A stretch of DNA of 64,000 nt from NCBI GenBank assembly GCA_903865745.1, contig CAIPKV010000079.1, positions 42,920 through 106,919 of the forward strand, given 5' to 3'. Below are positions 1 to 8,178 of this stretch, piece by piece; position 1 is the first letter of the stretch; the number at the start of each line of letters is the position of its first letter. The position numbers and the translations under genes are program-made. The notes below the pieces were generated by a model. That model was given only the letters and a program-made list of their open reading frames with translations. It did not search any database and was not told the origin of the DNA. The stretch is from an uncultured Verrucomicrobia subdivision 3 bacterium (GTDB taxonomy: Bacteria; Verrucomicrobiota; Verrucomicrobiia; Limisphaerales; UBA11358).

Positions 1-702
1 GCGATAGCAGATGGCGGTGTGCAAAGGACAGTTGTAGCGCAGTGAAAAAACGGCGGGCGCGGCGGAAGTCGAGCAATCGCGTCCGAAGAATGGCAGACGC
101 AATCCGTTCGGCCCCGCGTGTTGGTCTGCGAGCAGGCCGAGCAGCAGGCCGGTGTCGCTCATCGCGGCGCGCAGCGCGGAAGCTTCGGTGCGCCGCTCGT
201 AGAAGCGCGTGCTGGAAGTGTTGCGCAGGGCGACGAGCAGCCGGTTCAGGGCCGGCTGGTTCAGACCGCGATAGGTTGCCGCGCATTTGAATATGGGTAC
301 GAATTGTCCGAACCGGGCATAGAGCTCGAAGTTACCGAAATGGCCGATGGCGACGACGCGGCTTTGCGGGCCGTCATCTTTTTTGAATTCCAGAATCTTC
401 TCCGCACCGACAAACTCAAAGTGTGGCAGCATTTGCAGCGGGCTCATCCCGGCGGTCTTGATGGCGCTGGCATAGTTTTCGCCAATGCGCCGGAAGTTCT
501 CGCGGGCAATCTCCCGGATTTCCGTCGCGGACTTTTCCGGAAATGCCCGCGTCAAATTATCTATCGTCACGCGCCGGTAGCGGGCGGTCAGGAAGAACGC
601 CAGGCCGCCGCCCGCGCGGCCGAGCCGGGCCACCACGCGGATAGGCAACGCCTGTATCACCGCGATGACGCTGCGTGCGACCCAATAAATCACCGTATTC
701 AT
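1..702 (-). CDS. lpxL: Lipid A biosynthesis acyltransferase (LpxL/HtrB family), 3' end outside window
   Basis: The 234 visible codons encode an N-terminal membrane-anchor segment (about residues 3-40) and then the acyltransferase core, with an H-x4-E catalytic motif in HFGNFE (H121, E126). Further on lies LLADQHAGPNG followed by LPFFGRD, typical of LpxL/LpxM-type enzymes. The family adds secondary acyl chains to lipid A at the inner membrane from acyl-ACP. The ATG at 702 overlaps the lpxK stop by one base (TAATG), so the two genes are translationally coupled. The reading frame stays open to base 1, so the C-terminus is missing. Which acyl position it serves cannot be told from sequence. Confidence 0.9.
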   Translation of the reverse strand, partial: MNTVIYWVARSVIAVIQALPIRVVARLGRAGGGLAFFLTARYRRVTIDNLTRAFPEKSATEIREIARENFRRIGENYASAIKTAGMSPLQMLPHFEFVGAEKILEFKKDDGPQSRVVAIGHFGNFELYARFGQFVPIFKCAATYRGLNQPALNRLLVALRNTSSTRFYERRTEASALRAAMSDTGLLLGLLADQHAGPNGLRLPFFGRDCSTSAAPAVFSLRYNCPLHTAICYR

Positions 703-1874
703 TAGCGGAAACAAATTTTACGGACGCAATCCTGAAAATCGTTCGCGCCGGCCACGATTTTAATTTCCACGCGCATGAAATAAAACGGCACGTCGCGCCG
801 GTCGATCTTCGGGAAGCGCACCGCATCCTTCTGCGTCGTGACGATGATTTCCGCCTGCCGCTTTTTGGCGCGGTTGATGGCGTTGAGAATTTCCTGTTGC
901 GTGAACCGGTGATGGTCGGCGAAGCGTTTGGAGTAAACGAGTTCGCTGCCTAGCTTCACGAGGCTTTGCTCAAAACTCTCCGGTTGCGCGATGCCGCTCA
1001 AGGACGCCACTTTTTTGCCCGAGAGCAATTCCAACCCTTTGCGTTCGCCGGTAAAAACGTCTTCGAAATAAAGCGGCTGGTGGATGCACTCAATGACCGC
1101 CGCCTTCGGATTCAAGGCCGCAATGCGCTCGCGCAGCGCGGCGGTTTTGCCATCGCTCTTCGTGATGAAGATTGTGTGGGCGCGCGCGAGGTGCGACGGC
1201 GGTTCGCGCAAGGTACCGCGCGGCAGCAGATGCTCATTGCCGAACGGCTGCTGGCGATCGATCAGCACCACATCATGGCGGCGACCGCGCAAGTCCCAGT
1301 ATTGAAACCCATCGTCGAGCAGCAGCGTATCGCAGCCATATTTCTCAATGGCGTACCGCCCGCTTTTCACGCGGTCCTTATCCACCAGCACGACGACATC
1401 CTTCAAGTTCGACGCGAGCATGTAGGGCTCGTCGCCGGCCATTTCAGAATCCAGCAGCAGCGATTTGCCATCCGACACCACGCGCGGTGGCGTCTGGTCC
1501 TCGCGCAACAGAATTTTGTTCAGCAGTTTGATGTGCAGCGGTGCCGGTTTGGAACGGTAACCGCGCGAGAGAATGGCGACATTGCGGCCGGCATCGCGGA
1601 GTTCGCGGGCGAATTTTTCCACGACCGGCGTTTTGCCGGTGCCGCCGACCGTGAGGTTGCCGATGGCAATGACTTGGACGCCCAGCGTCTTATCGCGGAG
1701 AATGCGGAAGTTGTAAAGCCAGCGGCGAACTTTTACGGCCACCTGAAAGAGCTTCGAACTGCCGAACAACAATGCGCGGGTGAGGTTGGCCTTCCAATCG
1801 TGACGTTCGTCGAAGATGACTTCTAGGACAAAAGTTTCAACCGTTTCGGTCCAGGCACGGAAAGTTTCACGCAT
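702..1874 (-). CDS. lpxK: Tetraacyldisaccharide 4'-kinase LpxK
   Basis: This 390-residue protein has the size of LpxK, with an N-terminal hydrophobic/amphipathic region and the P-loop GGTGKTP at about residues 77-83, preceded by the conserved IGNLTVGG. LpxK phosphorylates the 4' position of the lipid A disaccharide precursor at the inner membrane. The downstream HDVVLIDRQQPFGN region is also family-like. It is the first gene of an lpxK-lpxL pair with a one-base overlap. The ATG at 1874 is the only good start. The C-terminal 30 residues follow the family less closely. Confidence 0.93.
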   Translation of the reverse strand: MRETFRAWTETVETFVLEVIFDERHDWKANLTRALLFGSSKLFQVAVKVRRWLYNFRILRDKTLGVQVIAIGNLTVGGTGKTPVVEKFARELRDAGRNVAILSRGYRSKPAPLHIKLLNKILLREDQTPPRVVSDGKSLLLDSEMAGDEPYMLASNLKDVVVLVDKDRVKSGRYAIEKYGCDTLLLDDGFQYWDLRGRRHDVVLIDRQQPFGNEHLLPRGTLREPPSHLARAHTIFITKSDGKTAALRERIAALNPKAAVIECIHQPLYFEDVFTGERKGLELLSGKKVASLSGIAQPESFEQSLVKLGSELVYSKRFADHHRFTQQEILNAINRAKKRQAEIIVTTQKDAVRFPKIDRRDVPFYFMRVEIKIVAGANDFQDCVRKICFR

Positions 1875-2171
1875 TACCGCTTAATGTGCCAAGTCTGAAG
1901 CCGGTTTTGAATTTTTAATTTTGAGTTTTTAATGAAGCTGCCGCGCTCAAGTTATGAGTTGTGGGTTATGTGTGATGAGTTGAAGCGGGGAACATTACCG
2001 CGAAATACACGAAATACGCGAACGGGAAGGGGAGCCCTGTTCAATAAGGAAAACCAGACTTACAACGCCAACATGACCTGGTTCTTTTCGAACGAATCTA
2101 CCTTGCGCCTCTGGCTGGCAGCTTACTAACCTTTTCTTCACTCTTTTACTGCCGAAGAAACCTTTCTGGTG
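1875..2171. other. Intergenic region upstream of lpxK
   Basis: I see no convincing gene here. A 65-codon open frame on the plus strand (1932-2129) has no ribosome-binding site and no recognisable protein features. The stretch 1997-2023 is a low-complexity word that recurs, inverted, at 2717-2744. The region should hold the lpxK promoter, but I could not identify clear -35/-10 boxes. Confidence 0.5.
1997..2023 (+). repeat. Low-complexity word, inverted partner of 2717-2744
   Basis: The sequence ACCGCGAAATACACGAAATA and the following CGCGAAC match, on the opposite strand, the element at 2717-2744 with only a few changes. Together the two copies bracket array A. Similar 'cgaaat' strings also appear in the gspH leader at 7605-7690. 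Confidence 0.5.
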
Positions 2172-2570
2172 GCTGGTTGAACCAAATGAGCTGTCGATTT
2201 ATGGCGAACAGTTCGCCAATGAACGTGGTTACCTGCCGGTTGCAGCCCTTTACCTCGCGGGTAAACGCATTTAGTTGCCGACTAAAGAGGTTTACCTCGC
2301 CGGTAAGCGCGAATACCCGCCGGGTAAACCCGTTTATTTGCCGGGGAAACGCAATTACCCGGCGGGTAAGGGCAAATATCCTTCGGGTAAAGACGATTAC
2401 CGGCGGTATAAACGTGTTTATACCTCGGGTAAACGTGTTTCCCCTCGGTATAAATGGGATTACCTGCCGGGTAAACGCGTTCACTTGCCAACTGAACGTC
2501 TTTATTCGCCGGGTAAATGGGTTTACCCACCGCTTCCAACGACTAAAATGCCGTTCAAACGGCAAAAAAC
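2172..2570. repeat. 21-bp tandem array A (16 clear units, up to 19)
   Basis: From 2235 to 2570 there are 16 consecutive units of exactly 21 bp without any indel; three weaker units extend the array back to 2172. The consensus unit is GCCGGGTAAACG, two bases, then TTTACCT. Each unit takes part in two overlapping dyads: GGTAAAC/GTTTACC within a unit, and TTTACC/GGTAAA across a unit junction. Divergent units often change both arms together, for example TTTAGT/ACTAAA at 2270-2286 and GGTATAAAC/GTTTATACC at 2405-2424. The array sits between lpxK and the 2785-3258 gene. Open frames run through it on both strands only because 21 is a multiple of three. Confidence 0.92.
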
Positions 2571-2650
2571 ACCACTTTTAGACATAAACTGGCGAAATTG
2601 ACATACAGGTGGCGATATTTGACCAGGTTCACCTCCACACCCAAACCAAA

Positions 2651-2678
2651 ACGGCGCGAAGAGGTTTCTTCGCGCCGT
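2651..2678 (-). terminator. Rho-independent terminator of the 2785-3258 gene
   Basis: A perfect 12-bp stem (ACGGCGCGAAGA and its complement) closes a 4-nt loop. On the minus strand it is followed by TTTTGGTTTGG, about 105 bp after the stop of the 2785-3258 gene. It could work in both directions. Confidence 0.7.
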
Positions 2679-2716
2679 TGGTGTTTCTATTACTGATTCA
2701 AAAGTCTTTCCGGTCG

Positions 2717-2744
2717 CTTTCGCGAATTTCGTGACTTTCGCGGT
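2717..2744 (-). repeat. Low-complexity word, inverted partner of 1997-2023
   Basis: On the minus strand this reads ACCGCGAAAGTCACGAAATT then CGCGAAAG, close to the copy at 1997-2023 on the plus strand. With that copy it brackets array A and the terminator. Confidence 0.5.
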
Positions 2745-2784
2745 AAACCTTCCAGTTCAAGTGGCCATCCGCAAGGATCGAGGA

Positions 2785-3258
2785 TTAGTACCCCAGCTTG
2801 GCGACTTCTTGTTGCAAGGCGAGTTGGAACTCTTTCACGTCGGCGGCGGTCGGTTTGTAGCCCACCTGCTTGGGCACGAGGCCGAGCCGGCCGGTCTGGT
2901 CGAGATACCAGTCGGCCGTCTGGCCGTCGCTGAACGCGACCTTGCCGCTGATGACGGTTCCGGGCTTGGTAATCTGGTCCACGGTAATGGCAACGTTGCC
3001 GGCCAAGACCTCGGCGTCGGCGTCCGCAGGCATGGGTTTGGTGGTCAACGGCGGGGCAGCGGCGGCGGGCGGCTCAACGACTTTGGGCGGTTCGGGATCT
3101 TTCGGCGTGAGCTTCAGGTCGTCCACCAGAAAACGGGCTTCCATGTAAGTCAGCTTGAGGCCGAATTCGGCGGCGAGCCGATTCTGGATTTCGGAAAGTT
3201 TGGCACCGCCGCCAATCCATTGGGAGACGGCGAGTCGCTGGGCTTCATCTAATTTCAT
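2785..3258 (-). CDS. Conserved hypothetical protein, proline-rich linker
   Basis: The 157-residue protein has an N-terminal helical part (about 1-52, including MEARFLVDDL), a Pro/Ala-rich linker (about 53-75), and a C-terminal compact part (about 80-157) with VISGKVAFSDGQTADWYLDQ followed by TGRLGL. No signal peptide is visible. I associate this architecture with uncharacterised verrucomicrobial proteins, from memory only. It appears monocistronic with a strong terminator at 2651-2678. Its function is unknown. Confidence 0.75.
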   Translation of the reverse strand: MKLDEAQRLAVSQWIGGGAKLSEIQNRLAAEFGLKLTYMEARFLVDDLKLTPKDPEPPKVVEPPAAAAPPLTTKPMPADADAEVLAGNVAITVDQITKPGTVISGKVAFSDGQTADWYLDQTGRLGLVPKQVGYKPTAADVKEFQLALQQEVAKLGY

Positions 3259-3350
3259 GTGAACAGTGTAACGAAAAATCCGGCGGAATCCAGTCTCAAG
3301 CAGGGCGGAACTGCGATGTGGTATGCGGAGTGCGCGTCATCTTGCCTGAC

Positions 3351-3398
3351 CTGCGCAAATTCTGCATGGCGGGTGGGGGCTGCGCAGGGCTTGCGCAG
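3351..3398. promoter_or_regulatory. Paired upstream activator sites for the sigma-54 promoter
   Basis: The sequence CTGCGCA-GGGCT-TGCGCAG at 3380-3398 is a perfect 7-bp inverted repeat with a 5-nt spacer. A second copy with the same left arm and spacing but an imperfect right arm (CTGCGCA-AATTC-TGCATGG) lies at 3351-3369, 29 bp upstream. They sit about 42-90 bp before the -24 element, a usual distance for an enhancer-binding protein of the NtrC type. The identity of the activator is inferred only. Confidence 0.6.
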
Positions 3399-3439
3399 TG
3401 GTTTTGGCGGATTCATTGGCAAAATAACTAGCTACCGGC

Positions 3440-3454
3440 TGGCACGTTCCTTGC
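3440..3454 (+). promoter_or_regulatory. Sigma-54 (-24/-12) promoter of the secretion operon
   Basis: TGGCACGTTCCTTGC matches the sigma-54 consensus TGGCACG-N4-TTGC at every fixed position, with exactly 10 bp between the GG and GC dinucleotides. It points toward the glycine-rich gene at 3531 and predicts a start of transcription near 3466. Confidence 0.85.
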
Positions 3455-3530
3455 GTAGGAGGGGTCATCCAATGGCGTCACGCGTTTGTGCCGCCAGGGA
3501 ATTAACGCAACCAACCAAAGGATAATTAAA

Positions 3531-4151
3531 ATGAAACTGAATCGTATCATCACCCTGTGTGCGATGGCGGCCACGCTCGCCATTAGTGTTACCAGCCTGC
3601 TCGCGCAGGATAATGGCGGCGGACCCGGCGGACCCGGCGGACCCGGGGGCGGTCAAGGCGGCGGCGGTCAAGGCGGCGGCGGTCAAGGCGGCTGGCAAGG
3701 CGGCAGTCGGCGCGGTAATTTCGACCCGGCGCAAATGCAGCAGCGCATGCTGGAGCGCGTCCAAGAGGAACTTGGTTTTACCAACGACACGGACTGGGAT
3801 GCCGTGAAACCGCTCGTACAAAAGGTCATGGACGCCCGCCGCGAGGTTGGCTTTGGCGGCATGGGCCGGATGTTCGGTGGCAATCGCAATCGCGGTGGCA
3901 ACAACGGCGACCAAGCCAACAACCGCCAACGTGCCGGTGGTATGTTCGGCCAGACCAGCCCGGAACAGGATGCTTTGCAGAAGGCGATTGATGACAATGC
4001 GCCTTCCGCGCAGATCAAGGATTTGCTCGCCAAATACAAAGCTTCGCAGCAGGCCAAACAGACCAAGCTCGAAGCCGCGCAGGCTGACCTCCGGGCCGTG
4101 CTCACGACCAAACAGGAAGCCCAGGCAACCCTGCTCGGTCTGTTGAATTGA
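3531..4151 (+). CDS. Secreted glycine-rich protein, first gene of the T2SS operon
   Basis: The start at 3531 is chosen over an in-frame start at 3486 because AAAGGA lies 8 bases upstream and the protein then begins with a clear Sec signal peptide (MKLNRIITLCAMAATLAISV, cleavage near LLAQ). The mature 180-residue protein has a Gly/Gln tract (about 28-60), a helical middle beginning FDPAQMQQRMLERVQEELGF, a second Gly/Asn/Arg segment, and a C-terminal helix rich in Lys/Gln/Ala. It is 27 bp ahead of gspE and directly behind the sigma-54 promoter. No family is recognised. It could be a secreted substrate or an accessory envelope protein. Confidence 0.8.
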   Translation: MKLNRIITLCAMAATLAISVTSLLAQDNGGGPGGPGGPGGGQGGGGQGGGGQGGWQGGSRRGNFDPAQMQQRMLERVQEELGFTNDTDWDAVKPLVQKVMDARREVGFGGMGRMFGGNRNRGGNNGDQANNRQRAGGMFGQTSPEQDALQKAIDDNAPSAQIKDLLAKYKASQQAKQTKLEAAQADLRAVLTTKQEAQATLLGLLN

Positions 4152-4178
4152 TTCAACCGTAGAGAAAGCTGACGATCC

Positions 4179-5900
4179 ATGGCCGCCACTCAAGTTCAGG
4201 ATGCCAAGCCGTTGCTGGAGCGCATGGTCGCGTCCCGGCAACTGTCTGCGCTGGATGCCGCAGTGCTCGCGAAACTGAACTTGGCCAGCGAGGAGGAGAT
4301 TCTCCGCTGGCTCGCAGCCGAGTATGGCCTTGGCTATACGACGCTCGAAGATGTCGAACCAGATCGTCAGCTACTCTCGCTTTTTCCCGCGCGCATTCTG
4401 CTGAAGGAGGAACTCCTGCCGCTGAAGCGCGATAACGGCTACGTCGAAGTCGCGACGAGCCGGCTGTTTGCCACGCAAGGTTTTGATGCGCTCAAAACCT
4501 TGACCGGCCTGAACCTCAAGCCGGTGCTCGCCACCACCGAGGCCATTCAGCGCGAAATCAAAAAACGTCTCGGCGTCGGCGCCGACACCATCGGCACGCT
4601 CGATGAGGAAAAGACGATTCAAGTCGTTGACGAGAATGCTGAGAACACGGATCTCGATTCCGGCGAAGAGGACGAGGCGTCCATCATCCGTTTTGTTAAT
4701 CAGGTATTGAAAGACGCGATTGAATTGCGCGCATCGGACATCCACCTCGAACCGTTTGAGGACGAATTTAAGATTCGTTATCGTATTGACGGCGAGTTGC
4801 AGGACACGGCAGTGCCGCCGCAGCTCAAACAATTTCAACCGGCCATCGTCTCGCGTATCAAGATATTGAGCCATCTCAATATTGCGGAAAAACGTTTGCC
4901 ACAGGACGGCCGCATCAAGGTGCGCATCGACCAGGCCGAAGTGGACATCCGCGTTTCCATCATTCCGATGTTGCATGGTGAGGCCGTGGTGATGCGTCTA
5001 CTGCGGCAGAATTCCACGCTGCGCGGTTTGGCCGAAATCGGCATGAACCAGCGTGAGTTGGAACATTTCCAGCACGTACTTAGTTTGCCGCACGGTATTA
5101 TCTTGGTCACCGGCCCGACCGGTTCCGGCAAAACCTCCACGCTCTACACCGCACTGAACGAGATTAATGATGCCGTCCGCAAAATTATCACCGTGGAAGA
5201 TCCGGTGGAATATCAGCTCAAAGGTGTTAACCAGATTCAAGTCAACGAAAAGTCCGGCCTGACCTTTGCGCGCGGGTTGCGCTCCATTTTACGCCATGAC
5301 CCGGATGTGATTCTCATCGGCGAAATCCGCGATGCGGAAACCGCGCAGATCGCGGTGCAGGCGTCGCTCACCGGTCACTTGGTTTTTTCCACGCTGCACA
5401 CCAACGACGCGCCGGGCGCGCTCACCCGCCTCGTGGACATGGGCGTCGAGCCGTATCTTGTCGCCTCTTCGCTCGAAGCCGTCCTCGCGCAGCGCCTCGT
5501 CCGCGTGCTGTGTCCGCATTGCAAGCAGCCGGATAATTCGGTCCGGGCGCAATCCTTCAAAACCAAGCTGGGTATCTCGGCGGATAAAATTATTTACAAG
5601 TCTGCCGGCTGCCGCGAATGCCGTAACACCGGATTCTTTGGCCGGCACGCGATTTTTGAGTGGATGGATACCGACGAAGAAATCCGTCAGCTGATTTTGA
5701 AGAGCGCTTCCACCGATCAAATCCGCGCTGCCGCACGTAACGCCGGCATGCGCACGCTGGCTGAAGACGGCTGGCGCCTGGTCGCCGCCGGCGTCACGAC
5801 GGTCGAGGAAGTGTTGAGCGTCACTACGGCCAAAGAAGTCGAGAGCGCCACGAAAAATCAGGCTGGAGCTTCCGCTGCGAGTATCGCGGTGGCGGCGTAA
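4179..5900 (+). CDS. gspE: Type II secretion ATPase GspE
   Basis: This 573-residue hexameric ATPase powers pseudopilus assembly at the inner membrane. An N-terminal MshEN-type domain (about 1-150) is followed by the catalytic core with Walker A GPTGSGKT at about 311-318, Walker B ILIGEIRD near 377, the TLHTND histidine box, and the zinc-binding CPHC...CREC pair near 444 and 477. The four-cysteine element is typical of GspE/PilB and argues against a PilT-like retraction motor. It lies 11 bp upstream of gspF. Full length with no missing motif. Confidence 0.95.
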   Translation: MAATQVQDAKPLLERMVASRQLSALDAAVLAKLNLASEEEILRWLAAEYGLGYTTLEDVEPDRQLLSLFPARILLKEELLPLKRDNGYVEVATSRLFATQGFDALKTLTGLNLKPVLATTEAIQREIKKRLGVGADTIGTLDEEKTIQVVDENAENTDLDSGEEDEASIIRFVNQVLKDAIELRASDIHLEPFEDEFKIRYRIDGELQDTAVPPQLKQFQPAIVSRIKILSHLNIAEKRLPQDGRIKVRIDQAEVDIRVSIIPMLHGEAVVMRLLRQNSTLRGLAEIGMNQRELEHFQHVLSLPHGIILVTGPTGSGKTSTLYTALNEINDAVRKIITVEDPVEYQLKGVNQIQVNEKSGLTFARGLRSILRHDPDVILIGEIRDAETAQIAVQASLTGHLVFSTLHTNDAPGALTRLVDMGVEPYLVASSLEAVLAQRLVRVLCPHCKQPDNSVRAQSFKTKLGISADKIIYKSAGCRECRNTGFFGRHAIFEWMDTDEEIRQLILKSASTDQIRAAARNAGMRTLAEDGWRLVAAGVTTVEEVLSVTTAKEVESATKNQAGASAASIAVAA

Positions 5901-5911
5901 TTAATTATTTC

Positions 5912-7156
5912 ATGCCTACGTTTTCCTACAAAGCCCTGAAGTCCGACGGCAAAATTGCCGAGGGCGTGCTGGAAGCCGCCGGTCGCCCCGATGCGCTACG
6001 CCAGATGGAAACGCTGGGACTGCGTCCGGTCAACTTGTCGGAAAAGAGTTCTGCCGCAAGAAAGGGTTCCGCTGCGCCGGGATCGTTGGGAAATATAACT
6101 TTTGATTTCGCGTCCAAAAAAGTTTCCGCAAAGGAATTAGAGAACTTCACCCGGCTGCTGTCGAGTCTGCTCGCGGCGGGCGTGCCGTTGAGCCGCGCGC
6201 TAGTGATTCTGCATAAGGAAGCCACCGCGCCAGCCGCGAAGACAAAGTGGAAGGAAATCCACGACCTCGTGGTGGACGGCATGTCACTGGCCAATGCGAT
6301 GGCGAAATCTCCGGAGACTTTTCCGCGTGTTTATGTCGCAATGGTCGAAGCCGGTGAGGCAGGCGGTTTTCTCGATGTGGTGCTGGCGCAGATAGCGGAT
6401 TTTCAGACCCGCGAAAAAGAGCTGAAATCCAAGGTGCTGACGGCGATGATTTATCCGCTAATACTCCTGTTTCTCGCGCTGGTAGTGCTGACGGTATTGC
6501 TAGTGTTCTTCATTCCGAAGTTTCAAAAAGTGTTTGCCAGCGTTCATGGTTCGCTGCCGCTCATCACTCAGCTTGTCATTGGCTTGAGTACTTTGGTGCG
6601 GTCGTATGGTTTTTTTGTGGTGTTAGGAATCGTCGCCATCGGTTTTCTGGTGCGTGCCTGGTTTGTTTCGGAAAAGGGCAAGCGCATGTGGGAAGGGCTT
6701 GTTTTGAAATCGCCGCTGGTTGGCCCGCTCAACGCGCAGTTTGCGATGGCGCGGTTCTGCCGGATGCTCGGCACACTCCTCGGTGCCGGCGTGCCGCTGG
6801 TGCAGGGCCTGAACGTTGCGCGCAAATCCATCGGCAACCAGATTCTGGTAGATGCGGTCGGCCAGTCCATCGAACGCGTGCAGCAGGGTGGTCGGCTCGG
6901 CCAAAGTCTGGGCGATTGCAAAATTCTTTTCTCCGGCTCGGTGCTGGAAATGATTTCCGTTGCGGAAGAAAGCGGCAAACTCGACGTCGAATTGGTACGC
7001 GTCGCCGGTGTTACGGAGTTTGACCTGGACCGGAATTTGAAGACCGCCGTGGCCTTTGCCGAGCCGCTGATGCTGTTTCTCATCGCGGGTTTTATCGGCA
7101 TCATTTTCATCAGCATGCTGCTGCCTATTTTCTCTTTGCAGGATTACATCAAATAA
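5912..7156 (+). CDS. gspF: Type II secretion inner-membrane protein GspF
   Basis: The protein (414 residues, the usual GspF/PilC length) starts MPTFSYKALKSDGKIAEGVL, the standard GspF opening. It carries two T2SSF repeats (about 75-195 and 275-395), each with a helical cytoplasmic bundle followed by a membrane segment, and ends with a hydrophobic stretch before SLQDYIK. GspF is the inner-membrane platform that connects the GspE ATPase to pseudopilin polymerisation. It follows gspE by 11 bp and precedes the major pseudopilin gene by 12 bp. Confidence 0.95.
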   Translation: MPTFSYKALKSDGKIAEGVLEAAGRPDALRQMETLGLRPVNLSEKSSAARKGSAAPGSLGNITFDFASKKVSAKELENFTRLLSSLLAAGVPLSRALVILHKEATAPAAKTKWKEIHDLVVDGMSLANAMAKSPETFPRVYVAMVEAGEAGGFLDVVLAQIADFQTREKELKSKVLTAMIYPLILLFLALVVLTVLLVFFIPKFQKVFASVHGSLPLITQLVIGLSTLVRSYGFFVVLGIVAIGFLVRAWFVSEKGKRMWEGLVLKSPLVGPLNAQFAMARFCRMLGTLLGAGVPLVQGLNVARKSIGNQILVDAVGQSIERVQQGGRLGQSLGDCKILFSGSVLEMISVAEESGKLDVELVRVAGVTEFDLDRNLKTAVAFAEPLMLFLIAGFIGIIFISMLLPIFSLQDYIK

Positions 7157-7168
7157 AATCAAAACGTT

Positions 7169-7603
7169 ATGAAAATCAAAACTACCAAAATCGCCATCCT
7201 AACAAACAAACTGCGCCGCGCGTTCACCCTCGTTGAAATGCTGCTGGTCGTCACCATCATCGGCATTCTCGCTGCGCTGGTCATTCCGAAGATTGTCGGC
7301 CGCAGCGAACAAGCACGCCAGACCGCTGCGCACGCCGATTTGTCCTCGATCAAGACTGCGCTCGATGCGTTCGAAGTGGACAACGGTTTTTATCCCAAGG
7401 CCATACAGGACTTGGTGACGGTGCCGAACAACGCCAAGAACTGGCACGGGCCGTATCTCGACAAAATCCCACAGGATCCGTGGGGCAACAACTACGTCTA
7501 TTATTATCCAGGCAAGCACAACACGGGTTCCTACGATTTGCTGTCGGTCGGGCCGGATGGCAAAGAAGGCACGGACGATGACGTTGGCAACTGGTCGAAA
7601 TGA
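7169..7603 (+). CDS. gspG: Major pseudopilin GspG
   Basis: The 144-residue protein has a type III signal with leader MKIKTTKIAILTNKLRRA, cleavage before FTLVEMLLVV, and Glu at position +5. It continues with the GspG hallmarks: a long N-terminal helix, LSSIKTALDAFEVDNGFYP, LVTVP...WHGPYLDKIPQDPWGN, and a C-terminal DLLSVGPDGKEGTDDDVGNW calcium-binding-like end. The residue before the cleavage site is Ala rather than the usual Gly. The stop overlaps the gspH start (ATGA). Confidence 0.95.
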   Translation: MKIKTTKIAILTNKLRRAFTLVEMLLVVTIIGILAALVIPKIVGRSEQARQTAAHADLSSIKTALDAFEVDNGFYPKAIQDLVTVPNNAKNWHGPYLDKIPQDPWGNNYVYYYPGKHNTGSYDLLSVGPDGKEGTDDDVGNWSK

Positions 7604-8178
7604 AATTGCGACTTGCGAAATACGAATTACGAACGCCGTCAACGCAAGCGACCGGCCTTCTTTTGTCATTTGAGATTCGCAATTCGAAATTTGCCTCCGC
7701 GTTCACGTTGGTTGAACTGATTCTCGTGCTCGCGCTGCTGGTGATTGCCACCTCACTCGCGGCCCCGGCGCTGTCGAATTTCGTGCGCGGGCGCGCGCTG
7801 GATTCCGAGGCGCGGCGGATGGCGGCGCTGATGCATGCCGGGCAAAGCCGGGCCGTATCCGAGGGCGCAACGATGATGCTGTGGATTAATGAGAAGACCG
7901 GTGATTACGGCCTCGAAGCCGAAACGAGCGGCCAAAATGGCGACGCGAAAGCGGAAGATTTGACGGTAGATTCGACGCTAGTAGTGGCGGTGCAGAATAT
8001 CGGCACGGGCGCATCGGTGACCTTTAAAAAACTGCCAGCGATAAGATTTTTAGCGGACGGCACGGTAGATGAGGACAGTCCGCAGGTATTGAAATTGACG
8101 GACAGCGCCGGGTTTTGCCGCTGGCTGACTTTGAACAGTGGTCGCACGGGCTATGAAATTCGCGATACTGAAAACTAG
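7600..8178 (+). CDS. gspH: Minor pseudopilin, GspH-like
   Basis: A prepilin signal SA|FTLVELILVL sits about 33 residues into the 192-residue product, followed by a GspH/FimT-type body (SEARRMAALMHAGQSRAVSE, then a beta-rich C-terminal half). The ATG at 7600 overlaps the gspG stop. The leader is unusually long, and its DNA contains low-complexity words resembling those in the intergenic regions, so a shorter start cannot be excluded. The ordering between gspG and gspI supports the name. Confidence 0.85.
   Translation: MKLRLAKYELRTPSTQATGLLLSFEIRNSKFASAFTLVELILVLALLVIATSLAAPALSNFVRGRALDSEARRMAALMHAGQSRAVSEGATMMLWINEKTGDYGLEAETSGQNGDAKAEDLTVDSTLVVAVQNIGTGASVTFKKLPAIRFLADGTVDEDSPQVLKLTDSAGFCRWLTLNSGRTGYEIRDTEN

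Noticed and set aside
1932..2129. 65-codon plus-strand ORF upstream of lpxK
   Set aside because: It has no ribosome-binding site, no protein features, and contains the low-complexity word that recurs elsewhere.
2177..2601. Open frames on both strands through array A, and similar ones in arrays B-F
   Set aside because: They follow from a repeat length divisible by three. They lack start signals, and arrays B and C contain frame-breaking spacing changes.
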